A DNA stretch of 64,000 nucleotides from the NCBI RefSeq assembly GCF_900088535.1, contig NZ_LT578417.1, positions 1,054,001 to 1,118,000 on the forward strand, written 5' to 3'. The notes below the pieces were generated by a model that had not been told where the DNA came from, did not search any database, and saw nothing but the letters and a program-made list of their open reading frames with translations. Within the stretch, counting starts at the first letter, position 1. The number at the start of each line of letters is the position of its first letter. The position numbers were made by a program, and so were the translations under genes. Positions 10,325 to 17,649 of this stretch are shown one piece after another. The DNA is from Cyanobium sp. NIES-981 (GTDB lineage: Bacteria; Cyanobacteriota; Cyanobacteriia; PCC-6307; Cyanobiaceae).

Positions 10325-10472
10325 ATGCATGAAGCCCATGCATGAAATCTCCATGCATGAAGTCCTTATGCATGAAGTTCCTGTGCATGCAGCTCACAGA
10401 CGCGAGTTCCCCATGCAGGGTGTAGGGATGCATGGATCCGTGATGCGGTGAACCGTGATGCCGTGGATGAAT
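10325..10472 (+). repeat. Degenerate 15-bp repeat array running into the SMR-like start codon
   Basis: ATGCATGAA occurs at 10325, 10338, 10353 and 10368. From 10338 units recur every 15 bp: 10353, 10368, 10383 (GTGCATGCA), 10398 (diverged), 10413 (ATGCAGGGT), 10428 (ATGCATGGA), 10443 (ATGCGGTGA), 10458 (ATGCCGTGG). The last unit contains the start codon of the downstream gene. Because 15 is five codons, the units from 10338 form a 37-codon open frame that ends in TGA at 10449-10451 in the same frame as the gene. Similarity is strongest in the first three to four units. Confidence 0.75.
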
Positions 10473-10793
10473 CTCAGTCCAACGGCCCTGATGCTGCTCG
10501 GTGGCGCCATCCTCACCCTCGGCGACCTGGCCATCAAGACATGGATCATTCAGCAGAACCGCCCCGCCTTCTGGCTGGGCATGGCCATCTACATGGCCGG
10601 CATGGCCGTGCTGGCCCACACCTTTCGCCACCGCAACATCGCCACGGCCTCGATCATCTGCGTGGTGTTCAACGTGATCACGCTGATCATCGCCACCCGA
10701 TTTCTCTACGGAGAAACCATCACTCGCCAGCAGTATCTCGGCATGGGCGTGGGTGTGATGGCGATCGTGATCCTGGAAATGGAGCAGTCCTGA
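10458..10793 (+). CDS. Small four-helix membrane protein, SMR-like
   Basis: From the ATG at 10458 the protein has 111 residues and four predicted membrane helices, the topology of small multidrug resistance (EmrE/QacE) proteins. LGGAILTLGDLAIK in helix 1 aligns with the EmrE start LGGAILAE, but the essential membrane Glu is Leu here, with an Asp two residues later. Classical SMR proton/drug exchange is therefore doubtful. GTG 10455 and ATG 10467 are alternative starts. No clear ribosome site is present; the six-base gap after the repeat-frame stop would allow coupling. Three bases separate it from the convergent DJ-1-like gene. Confidence 0.75.
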   Translation: MPWMNLSPTALMLLGGAILTLGDLAIKTWIIQQNRPAFWLGMAIYMAGMAVLAHTFRHRNIATASIICVVFNVITLIIATRFLYGETITRQQYLGMGVGVMAIVILEMEQS

Positions 10794-10796
10794 AGC

Positions 10797-11495
10797 TCAG
10801 GCCTGCCCTGCCATCCCGGCCTGTAACCGCTCCAGCAGCGCCCGGGCCGCGGGCTCGGAGGAGGCGGGGTTCTGGCCGGTGATCAGGGGGCCATCCACCA
10901 GCACCAGCGGCTGCCAGTCCTCAGCGGCCGTGTAGCGGGCCCCCAGCGCCTTCAGCCTTTCCTCCACCAGGAACGGAACCACCTCGGTGAGCCCCACGGC
11001 CTCCTCCTCGCTGTTGCTGAAGCCGGTGACGCGCCGACCCGCCACCAGGGGTTCGCCGGTGGGGGTGGTGGCGGCCTGGAGCACCGCCGAGGCATGGCAC
11101 ACCGCCGCCACGGGTTTGCCCTGGGCCACGAAGGCCTCGATCAGGCCGCGGACGGCAGGGTCCACCGCCAGGTCCCACAACGGGCCGTGCCCTCCGGGAA
11201 AGAACACGGCGTCAAAGTCATCGGCCCGGACCTGCGCCAGGGGCAGGGTGGTGGCCAGGTCCTGCCGGGCCGCGGAGTCGCTCGCGAAGCGTCTGGTGGC
11301 GTCGGTCTGAAAATCGGGCGCGCTGCTCTTGGGATCCAGCGGCGGCTCCCCGCCCCTCGGCGAGGCGAGGCTCACGGCGGCGCCGGCATCGCGCAGCACG
11401 TAGTAGGGCGCGGCCAGTTCCTCGAGCCAGAACCCGGTCTTCTCGCCTGTCTCTCCCAGCCGGTCGTGGGAGGTGAGCACCATGAGGATGCGCAT
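10797..11495 (-). CDS. DJ-1/PfpI superfamily protein, Hsp31-like glutamine amidotransferase fold
   Basis: The 232-residue protein has the GATase1 Hsp31-like pattern: FFPGGHGPLWDL with the conserved Glu/His region, the nucleophile elbow AVCHASA with its Cys, and GRRVTGFSNSEEEAVGL. Relatives act as chaperones, glyoxalase III or deglycases that protect from methylglyoxal. The ATG at 11495 is preferred to the upstream in-frame start at 11534 because MRILMVLTSHD is the canonical first beta strand. Confidence 0.85.
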   Translation of the reverse strand: MRILMVLTSHDRLGETGEKTGFWLEELAAPYYVLRDAGAAVSLASPRGGEPPLDPKSSAPDFQTDATRRFASDSAARQDLATTLPLAQVRADDFDAVFFPGGHGPLWDLAVDPAVRGLIEAFVAQGKPVAAVCHASAVLQAATTPTGEPLVAGRRVTGFSNSEEEAVGLTEVVPFLVEERLKALGARYTAAEDWQPLVLVDGPLITGQNPASSEPAARALLERLQAGMAGQA

Positions 11496-11644
11496 CGGCG
11501 GGGTTCTCCTGGAGGGGGTCCTTCCTCGGCGCACCCTACCGGCCCTGGAGGGCGTGACCCACGCTGGAACGGCGGAACGAACAGGGGCTGTTGGTGGTCG
11601 GCGTGGAGCGTGGCTAGCTGTTGGGGCGTTGCTCCTTTTTCAGC

Positions 11645-12229
11645 ATGAGCCTCTCGGCGGTTGAGTGCCCCAACGGCGTCTGTCACAGCTTCCACGGCGG
11701 CCACACCGTGGCCCGCACCGACCTGGATGACAGCCTGCAGCGCCACGGCCGCGACTGGTGCGAGCGCCTCGCCGAGCGGGTCTACGAACTCTCGGTGGAC
11801 AGCTTCAGCCAGAGCGTGACCCCCCACCTGCACCAGCCGGGCTGGCAGCGCCGCCACCTCGATTGGGAATTCCGCCTGCAGGGCGAGGAGGCCGAGCCGG
11901 AGCGCACGGTGGTGGACGGAGCGATCAATGCCGTGGAGAGCTTCCTGCGCAGCCATGAAGTGCAGCGCCTGTTCGTTCGGGAACTGGTGCAGGGCACCCT
12001 GGCCGCCACCGGAGCGAGCGGCTCGCTGCGCGCGCGGGTGCTGCAGCAGCTGATCGAGCGGGAAGTGCTGGTGCTGCTGAAGGAGCAGCGCGACGATCTG
12101 CTCGACCGCGTGGCCATGGCCCTGCTGGAGGAGGGCGACGGCCAGTTCGAAACGGTGCGCGCCCTGGCCGGCGAATCGCTCGATCAGGTGGAGCACCTGC
12201 TGCTGAACCACGCCGAAGCCTCGCGCTGA
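11645..12229 (+). CDS. Cyanobacterial hypothetical protein, 194 aa
   Basis: An ATG ORF with clean codon bias. The N-terminal part is Cys/His-rich (VECPNGVCHSFHGGHT) and the rest is mostly charged helix, including LLKEQRDDLLDRVAMALLEEGDGQFETVRALAGESLDQVEHLL, so a helical bundle or coiled coil is likely. There is no signal peptide or membrane span. I do not recognise a characterised family. The clustered Cys and His residues could bind a metal but this is only a guess. Confidence 0.65.
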   Translation: MSLSAVECPNGVCHSFHGGHTVARTDLDDSLQRHGRDWCERLAERVYELSVDSFSQSVTPHLHQPGWQRRHLDWEFRLQGEEAEPERTVVDGAINAVESFLRSHEVQRLFVRELVQGTLAATGASGSLRARVLQQLIEREVLVLLKEQRDDLLDRVAMALLEEGDGQFETVRALAGESLDQVEHLLLNHAEASR

Positions 12230-12265
12230 ATCGGGCGCTGCATCCGGGCCGCGGCGCCTGCTGGC

Positions 12266-13654
12266 TCACAGATGGTTGTAGGACGCCGCTTCCTCGGCGG
12301 AGAGCGGCACGGCCCGCGGGTGGTTGTGGAGATGGTCCACCGCCTGGCGGATGTCCTCCACCAGCAGGTCGGCCATCTCGCGGGTGAAGCCCCGCTTCAC
12401 CAGGATGCGCTGGAAGGGGGTACTGGCGAGGCTGCCGGTGAGGGGGTAGGCCGGCACCTGCCAGCCACGCACCCGCAGCCGGTCGGCCAGGTCGTACAGG
12501 CTGAAGCCGGGATCCTGCCCCGGAGCCAGACGCCACACCACGGCAGGGATGCCGCGATGGGGATTGCCATCGTGCAGCACCTCGAACAGCGGCATCGCCT
12601 GCAGCGCCGCCGCCACCACCTGCGCCACGGCGTGGGACACGGCATGGATGCGGCGGTAGCCCTCACGACCCAGCTGCACAAAGGTGTAGTACTGGGCGAT
12701 CACCTGGCCGGCGGGCCTGGAGAAGTTGATCTGGAAGGTGGGCATGTCGCCGCCCAGGTAGCTCACCTTGAACACGAGCTCGCTGGGGAGATCACTGGCC
12801 TGGCGCCACAGCACCCAGCCCACCCCCAGGGGCCCGAGGCCGAACTTGTGGCCCGAGGCGTTGATCGACTTCACCCGCTCCAGCCGGAAATCCCAGGGCG
12901 GCAGGTGAGGAGCGGTGAAGGGCGCCAGAAAGCCCCCACTGGCCGCATCCACATGGATGGGAATGTCGAGGCCTGAGCGCTGCTGCAGACCGTCGAGGGC
13001 GGCACTGAGGCTGGCCACATCCTCGTAGAGCCCGTGATAAGTCACGCCCAGGGTGGGCACCACCAGGATCGTGTTCTCATCCACCCGGCTGAGCACGTCC
13101 TCCGCGGTGAGGCAGAGCCTGCCGGGCTCCATGGTGATCTCGCGCAGCTCGATGTCCCAGTAGCGGGCGAACTTGTGCCAGCAGATCTGCACACTGCCGC
13201 ACACCATGTTGGGCTTGTCCGTGGGCCGGCCGGCGGCCTGCTGGCGGGCACGCCAGCGCCACTTGGCCGCCATGCCCCCGAGCATGGCCGCTTCGCTGCT
13301 GCCGATGGTGGAGCAGCCGATGGCGCCGGCCGGGGCATGCCACAGATCGGCCAGCAGGGCCACACAGCGGCGTTCCAGCTCCGCCGTCTGCGGATATTCG
13401 TCCTTGTCGATCAGGTTCTTGTCCATGGCCAGGTCCATCAGGGCATGCACCTGGGGGCCCTCGGTGGTCTGGCAGAAGGTGGCGAGGTTCTGCTTGCTGT
13501 TGCCATCGAGCAGCAGCTCGTCGCTGAGGATCTCGGCGGTGGCGGCGGCCTCCTGGCCGTGCTGGGGGAAGCGGTCGCGGGGCAGGGGCCGGGTGAACTC
13601 CTCGCTGTGGAGAACGGCATCCGCCCGGGTGGGGCGCGTGAGGTGCAGGGCCAT
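12266..13654 (-). CDS. gadB: Glutamate decarboxylase
   Basis: The 462-residue PLP enzyme matches bacterial GadA/GadB over its length: KQNLATFCQTTE, GCSTIGSSEAAMLGGMA, HVDAASGGFLAPF and the PLP Lys in SGHKFGLGPLGVGW. It converts glutamate to GABA and CO2. In cyanobacteria it can feed the GABA shunt, which bypasses the 2-oxoglutarate dehydrogenase step, or consume protons in acid. No GABA transaminase or glutamate/GABA antiporter lies beside it. The ATG at 13654 gives the usual length. Confidence 0.94.
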   Translation of the reverse strand: MALHLTRPTRADAVLHSEEFTRPLPRDRFPQHGQEAAATAEILSDELLLDGNSKQNLATFCQTTEGPQVHALMDLAMDKNLIDKDEYPQTAELERRCVALLADLWHAPAGAIGCSTIGSSEAAMLGGMAAKWRWRARQQAAGRPTDKPNMVCGSVQICWHKFARYWDIELREITMEPGRLCLTAEDVLSRVDENTILVVPTLGVTYHGLYEDVASLSAALDGLQQRSGLDIPIHVDAASGGFLAPFTAPHLPPWDFRLERVKSINASGHKFGLGPLGVGWVLWRQASDLPSELVFKVSYLGGDMPTFQINFSRPAGQVIAQYYTFVQLGREGYRRIHAVSHAVAQVVAAALQAMPLFEVLHDGNPHRGIPAVVWRLAPGQDPGFSLYDLADRLRVRGWQVPAYPLTGSLASTPFQRILVKRGFTREMADLLVEDIRQAVDHLHNHPRAVPLSAEEAASYNHL

Positions 13655-13788
13655 CGGTGGGCGAGGGGTCCAGGGGTCTCAAGCTATGCAGACCTTCCCG
13701 ATCAGGCCGCGGGGGAGGCCGGCAGGCCACAGGCTCGGTTGGGGCCAGCGGGTCTGGATCTGGGAGCCGCTGCCTTGCTCACCGGTGC

Positions 13789-14257
13789 TCAGCTCTGGAG
13801 AGGGGCAGGAACACAGCGCGAACGCCCAAGGACCGGCGCGATCGGGGGGGCCGGCAAGGACAGGGCCATCCAACCTTCCGGCCGGGACAGGGGGAAAGGA
13901 GCTGGCAGCCAGCCTGCCTCCACTGGCGCGAATCCGACCTTCCCCGAGAAGCGGGGGTCGCCGTAGGTGAGCACAAGCCCAACGCCGATGGTCGGTGCGG
14001 ATCGCCACCGGAGCCAGGAGGAACGCCGCCACGGCACTCTCAAACCTGAGGCGCGACAGAAGGATGCTGCCCACAAGGTGGTCATTGCTGCGGACAGCGG
14101 AGCCATAGCGGCCGGATTGTGGCGTCCTCCTGAGGAGTTCTCCGGCCAGGGCACCCACAGCCCGTCCCTCAGCCTCGCCATGGGCATCGGAAAACGTTCT
14201 GACGACCAGCCGTTCCACCGTATCGGCGTCGCAGCGCCTGCAGGATGAAACGGTCAT
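13789..14257 (-). pseudogene. Broken GNAT acetyltransferase (YhbS-like)
   Basis: Reading from ATG 14257, one frame gives a normal GNAT first half (RRCDADTVERLVVRTFSDAHGEAEGRAV...FLLAPVAIRTDHRR) down to about 13983. The match then continues in another frame as VGLVLTYGDPRFSGKVGFAPVEAG...RPEGW, ending with a stop at 13789. At the junction the Q/R-x-x-G-x-G/A acetyl-CoA loop and the helix after it, some 15-20 residues expected in this family, are missing. A deletion plus frameshift at about 13983 therefore removed the cofactor site. The 135 bp between this and the gad start contain nothing I can support. Confidence 0.75.
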
Positions 14258-14297
14258 GGCAAGCGCCAGCGCAACGCAGCAGTTCTATTGTCCGAAC

Positions 14298-14311
14298 GCC
14301 CTTTTTAGGGC
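14298..14311. other. Short hairpin between the SDR gene and the GNAT pseudogene
   Basis: GCCCT TTTT AGGGC forms a perfect 5-bp stem. On the minus strand it follows the pseudogene's upstream side and lacks a downstream T-run. Function is unknown. Confidence 0.3.
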
Positions 14312-14332
14312 CAATCCCTCACCATCAACCCT

Positions 14333-15136
14333 TTACAACATTTTCACCAGCGCCCCGCCGTCGACGATCAGGGCCGTACCGGTGATGTAGCTGCCCGCCT
14401 CACTGGCGAGAAGCAGAGCAGGCCCTACGAGTTCATGGGTCTCACCCCAGCGGCCCAGGGCGGTGCGGCTGGCGAAGCGTTCCCGTGCCTCTTGGCTGAA
14501 GTTGGCTGCCGACAGCTCCGTTGAAAACGGTCCGGGAGCCAGGCAATTCACGGTGATCCCGAACGGCCCAAGATCAATGGCATTGGCGCGTGCCAGCCCA
14601 AGCAGGGCAGTTTTTGTGGCGGAATAAACACTTCGTCCAGCAACCGATGTGAAGCCAAGAAGCGATGATGTGTAAATGACTCGACCCCAGCGACGCTCTT
14701 TCATCTGCGGCACCAGCGCACGCGTCAGCGCCATGCAACTCGATAGATTGAGTTCCAGAAAATAATCCCAGACTTCATCTGTGATGGCATCAATCGGTTG
14801 CGGTTGATTGCCTCCAGCATTATTGAGCAACACATCGATCCGGCCAAACATCCCAAGGGCTCTCGCCGCCAGGGTGCTGATGTCGGCGCGGCGACTCAGG
14901 TCGGTGGCGATGCAGGCGACCTTCGCTCCAGTGGCCCGTTCGATGTCATCGCTCGCCCACACGAGTTCATCTTCCGTTCGGCTCACGAGCACCAGGCTTG
15001 CGCCAGCTTCGGCAAACCCCCGGGCGATCGCCTTGCCGAGCCCGCGACTGCCCCCGGTGATCAGGGCGACGCGACCACTGAGGTCGAACATGCCCGGCAG
15101 GGTCGGTCGGTCGGCCTCGGAGTGCATGACGAGCAT
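14333..15136 (-). CDS. Short-chain dehydrogenase/reductase (classical SDR)
   Basis: The 267-residue protein has the NAD(P)-binding TGGSRGLG (about residue 27), LLNNAGGN (about 107), catalytic Ser in YTSSLLG and YSATK with the catalytic Tyr/Lys pair, and a C-terminal end (ITGTALIVDGG) like FabG and gluconate dehydrogenases. The substrate is unknown. Its middle, roughly 14520-14820, is close to half G+C, far below the neighbours, and its codons are less GC-biased, so recent horizontal acquisition is likely. It has no obvious operon partners. ATG 15136 is the longest start; 15127 and 15091 are alternatives. Confidence 0.88.
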   Translation of the reverse strand: MLVMHSEADRPTLPGMFDLSGRVALITGGSRGLGKAIARGFAEAGASLVLVSRTEDELVWASDDIERATGAKVACIATDLSRRADISTLAARALGMFGRIDVLLNNAGGNQPQPIDAITDEVWDYFLELNLSSCMALTRALVPQMKERRWGRVIYTSSLLGFTSVAGRSVYSATKTALLGLARANAIDLGPFGITVNCLAPGPFSTELSAANFSQEARERFASRTALGRWGETHELVGPALLLASEAGSYITGTALIVDGGALVKML

Positions 15137-15246
15137 TGACGGTCACGCCAGTGTCGGACCACCCCCGCAAAGACAGTCCAGCGGATCCAGTCCCATCGAA
15201 GACAGGCTCACCTCCAGGCTGCGGGCTGCGGGAGGGAGCGGGAGCC

Positions 15247-15873
15247 TTACTGGCCCGTGCTCGAGGGCGGAAAGCCGTTCTCCAGCACCAGCTCCTCGAG
15301 GGGCAGCTGGCCGGGCTTGGGCCAGGGCTCCTTCGTGCCCTTGCCGATGGCCACCAGCGGGCCCATCACGTGATCAGCCGGCAGGTGGATCAGCTCCGCC
15401 AGCTTCTCGATCTCGAAGCCGATCATCGGGCAGCTCTGGTAGCCCATGCCGGTGGCCGCCAGCATCAGGGTCTGCATCGCCAGGCCGATCGAGCGCTGGG
15501 CCTCATCGCGCTGCAGCCACTCGCGGCCCTCGTGGAACGGTCCCATCCAGCCCACCAGCAGCTCGGCCACCTCCTTGGGGGCGTGGGCCCAGTAGCGCTC
15601 GGGGCTCTTGGCGAACGCCTTCACATCCGCCGTGAACAGCACCAGCAGGGAGGCGTCAGTGATCTGGGCCTGGTTGTTGCCGTACTCCCGGCGGATCCTG
15701 GCCCTCAGCTGCGGATCCCGCAGGATCACGAAGCGCCAGTGCTGGATGTTGAAGCTGGTGGGCGCCTGGATCGTGGCCTCCAGCAAGGTGCGCTCCTCCT
15801 CGGCCGTGAGGCGATGGGCGGGATCGAACTGCTTCACCGACCGCCGCGCATAGATCGCCTCGATCACATCCAT
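15247..15873 (-). CDS. Nitroreductase family flavoprotein
   Basis: The 208-residue protein has the FMN-binding N-terminus of nitroreductases (IYARRSVKQFD), APTSFNIQHWRFVIL and the later GMGYQSCPMIGFEIEKLAELI. These dimeric FMN enzymes use NAD(P)H to reduce nitroaromatics, quinones or flavins; the physiological substrate is not evident. The start ATG at 15873 is standard. The 110 bp on its downstream side, before the SDR gene, hold no ORF or hairpin I can support. Confidence 0.88.
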   Translation of the reverse strand: MDVIEAIYARRSVKQFDPAHRLTAEEERTLLEATIQAPTSFNIQHWRFVILRDPQLRARIRREYGNNQAQITDASLLVLFTADVKAFAKSPERYWAHAPKEVAELLVGWMGPFHEGREWLQRDEAQRSIGLAMQTLMLAATGMGYQSCPMIGFEIEKLAELIHLPADHVMGPLVAIGKGTKEPWPKPGQLPLEELVLENGFPPSSTGQ

Positions 15874-15932
15874 GGCTCAGGCCCGGTGGCAGCGGGGGTC
15901 AGCCAACAACCTACGGAGGCTGGCCCCGGCGA

Positions 15933-16082
15933 TCAAGGCAGGGTGAAGCCCGAGGTGTTGAGATGCTTGAGATCGAGCATCACCACGGTGGACCACACCA
16001 CCACGGCCAGACCGGCCAGGGAGCCGAGCGCCACCAGAACACTCACCAGGCGTGTCTTGCGGGAATCGCTGTTGTTCGTCAC
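15933..16082 (-). CDS. Small single-span membrane protein, 49 aa
   Basis: GTG at 16082 opens 49 codons ending in TGA at 15933-15935. The product has a polar, basic N-terminus (MTNNSDSRKTR), one hydrophobic helix of about 22 residues (LVSVLVALGSLAGLAVVVWSTV) and a short tail ending in FTLP. Codon bias agrees with local genes and the positive-inside rule places the N-terminus in the cytoplasm. It fits exactly between the nitroreductase and GNAT-like genes on the same strand. Size and topology resemble small photosynthetic-complex subunits, but I do not recognise it as one. Confidence 0.6.
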   Translation of the reverse strand: MTNNSDSRKTRLVSVLVALGSLAGLAVVVWSTVVMLDLKHLNTSGFTLP

Positions 16083-16103
16083 CGGTCCGGCTGCCAGAGG
16101 CTC

Positions 16104-16628
16104 TCACTGTGTCACGCCACCCCCGTGGCCCAGGCGCCGGACGCTGCGCCTCAGCCCCTCGGCGCAGTCACACCGCATCAGCAGTCCGGCCCCTCCCCAC
16201 ACCAGCCGGGCCGGCAGATCGGCTGGCCCCGCTCCGAGCTCCCGCAGCGGCGTGAACCCCAGCTGGCGGAAGTAACGCACCAGCCGAACGTGCTGGCGCT
16301 CGCCGTCGCGGATGGCCAGGAGCCGGGCCTGGCGGCATGGCGTGTCCTCCAGCGCCCAGGCGAAGGTGGCCGCCCAGATCAGCGGGCCCACCGCGGTGGT
16401 GCCCTCGCCCTGCACCCGCAGCGTGTCCAGCCGCAGTCCATCGAACGCCGGCAGGGCCCAGCCCTTCAGCTCGCCCAGCAGAGCCAGCCCGGCAGCCTCA
16501 CGCCGCGCCACCCCCACCCGCAAGCTCCAGGCCACGCCGCCGGGGCGGCCCACCTGAAGGCGCAGCAGCAGCTGGCGCCGGCTCGCCTCCTGCTCGATCT
16601 GCTCCAGGGTGGGGCCCGCCAGAGTCAT
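16104..16628 (-). CDS. GNAT-like conserved hypothetical protein
   Basis: The 174-residue protein has GNAT-like features in its second half: LIWAATFAWALEDTPCRQARLLAIRD, then RLVRYFRQLGFTPLRELG, which resembles the end of the acetyltransferase fold (Y/F-x-x-x-GF). The classic Q-x-x-G-x-G/A loop is not obvious, so activity is uncertain. Its ATG overlaps the stop of the GST-DUF952 gene (16625-16628, ATGA), which implies translational coupling with that gene. Confidence 0.6.
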   Translation of the reverse strand: MTLAGPTLEQIEQEASRRQLLLRLQVGRPGGVAWSLRVGVARREAAGLALLGELKGWALPAFDGLRLDTLRVQGEGTTAVGPLIWAATFAWALEDTPCRQARLLAIRDGERQHVRLVRYFRQLGFTPLRELGAGPADLPARLVWGGAGLLMRCDCAEGLRRSVRRLGHGGGVTQ

Positions 16629-17635
16629 GGCTGTGCCGGCAACGGCCTCCAGGGATCAGCCCGCAGCACCGCGTCCAGGGGCAGCGGTCCGTAGAGATGG
16701 GGGAACAGCTCCGTGCCCTGCGGGGGGGCTTCGGCCCGCACCGGCACACCGGCCCGCTCCAGCCGCCGGGGATCGAGGGTGAGCAGCACCACGGGGCCTG
16801 CATCCCGGTAGTAGCGCCGGGCGGTGGCCTCCAGCTGGTGGGCGTAGCTGGCGTGGATGTAGCCCACTTCCTCCAGCGCCAGGCCCCGGGTGGAGCGCGC
16901 GTACACCCCCGCCTGCCGCGCCTGCCGCCACTCCGCCTCCAGTGCCAGGTGGTAGAGCCAGCGGGGTGAACGCCAGGGCTCCCGACCGGCCCAGGCTGGC
17001 GCCATCACCGCCGCCAGCTCCGGCCCCTGCAGGAAGCGGGCCAGCCAGGCCTGCAGCGCCGCCAGATCGGGCGGCAGCGCATCGAAACCGGCGGGATCGG
17101 CCAGGCGGAACTGGCGCACGAAGGGCAGCAGGGCCCAGTCGGCCAGGGAAGGGCGAGCCCCCAGCAGCCAGCCGCCAGCCTGCAGACGCCGGTTCCAGCC
17201 GGCCAGGATCGCCAGGGCCGCCTGGCGGTGCTCTTCGCGCCGGGCCTCCCCCTGCGGGCCGAAGCGGCTGGCGTACTTGGTGCGGTCCAGGTGGTGCTTG
17301 AACGGGCCGTCGTTCTCGGCGATCAGGGCCTCCTGTTCCGGGCCGGCTGCGCCGCACCCTCCAGCACTGGACAGCCAGCCGTGGGGATCGCGGCGCACCA
17401 AGGCCCAGCGCATGATCGCCAGGCTTTCGTCGAGCACCGCTCCGGAAGGCTCCACCAGCACCGGCACCGTGCCCTTCGGGGAAACCTCCAGCAGCTCGGG
17501 GGGCTTGCTTTGCAGGCTCACCTCCCGCAGCTCCAGATCCCGGCCCGGCTCCAGACCCGCCACGGCCAGGGCCAGCCTGGCGCGGATGGCGTAGGGGCAC
17601 CGCCTGAAGCTGTAGAGCACGGGCGGGGCCGTCAC
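16625..17635 (-). CDS. Glutathione S-transferase fused to a DUF952 domain
   Basis: Residues 1-220 form a GST: a thioredoxin-like domain with SFRRCPYAIRARLAL, whose CPY resembles the catalytic Cys of Omega-type GSTs, then TVPVLVEPSGAVLDESLAIMRW and a helical C-domain. Residues about 225-336 are a separate DUF952 domain: LYHLALEAEWRQA, GYIHASYAHQLEATARRYY and ELFPHLYGPLPLDAVL. DUF952 is usually a stand-alone protein of about 110 residues. The GST part suggests glutathione-dependent reduction or deglutathionylation; the role of the second domain is unknown. Confidence 0.85.
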   Translation of the reverse strand: MTAPPVLYSFRRCPYAIRARLALAVAGLEPGRDLELREVSLQSKPPELLEVSPKGTVPVLVEPSGAVLDESLAIMRWALVRRDPHGWLSSAGGCGAAGPEQEALIAENDGPFKHHLDRTKYASRFGPQGEARREEHRQAALAILAGWNRRLQAGGWLLGARPSLADWALLPFVRQFRLADPAGFDALPPDLAALQAWLARFLQGPELAAVMAPAWAGREPWRSPRWLYHLALEAEWRQARQAGVYARSTRGLALEEVGYIHASYAHQLEATARRYYRDAGPVVLLTLDPRRLERAGVPVRAEAPPQGTELFPHLYGPLPLDAVLRADPWRPLPAQP

Positions 17636-17649
17636 AGCGGAAGGGCCGC

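Noticed and set aside
10325-10391. CRISPR-like repeats
   Set aside because: The 9-bp conserved core with 4-6-bp spacing is far too short for repeat-spacer units, and no cas gene is near.
15877-16107. 76-codon minus-strand ORF
   Set aside because: It reads the small membrane-protein gene in another frame and gives an Arg/Gly-rich product; the 49-codon frame has better bias and a helix.
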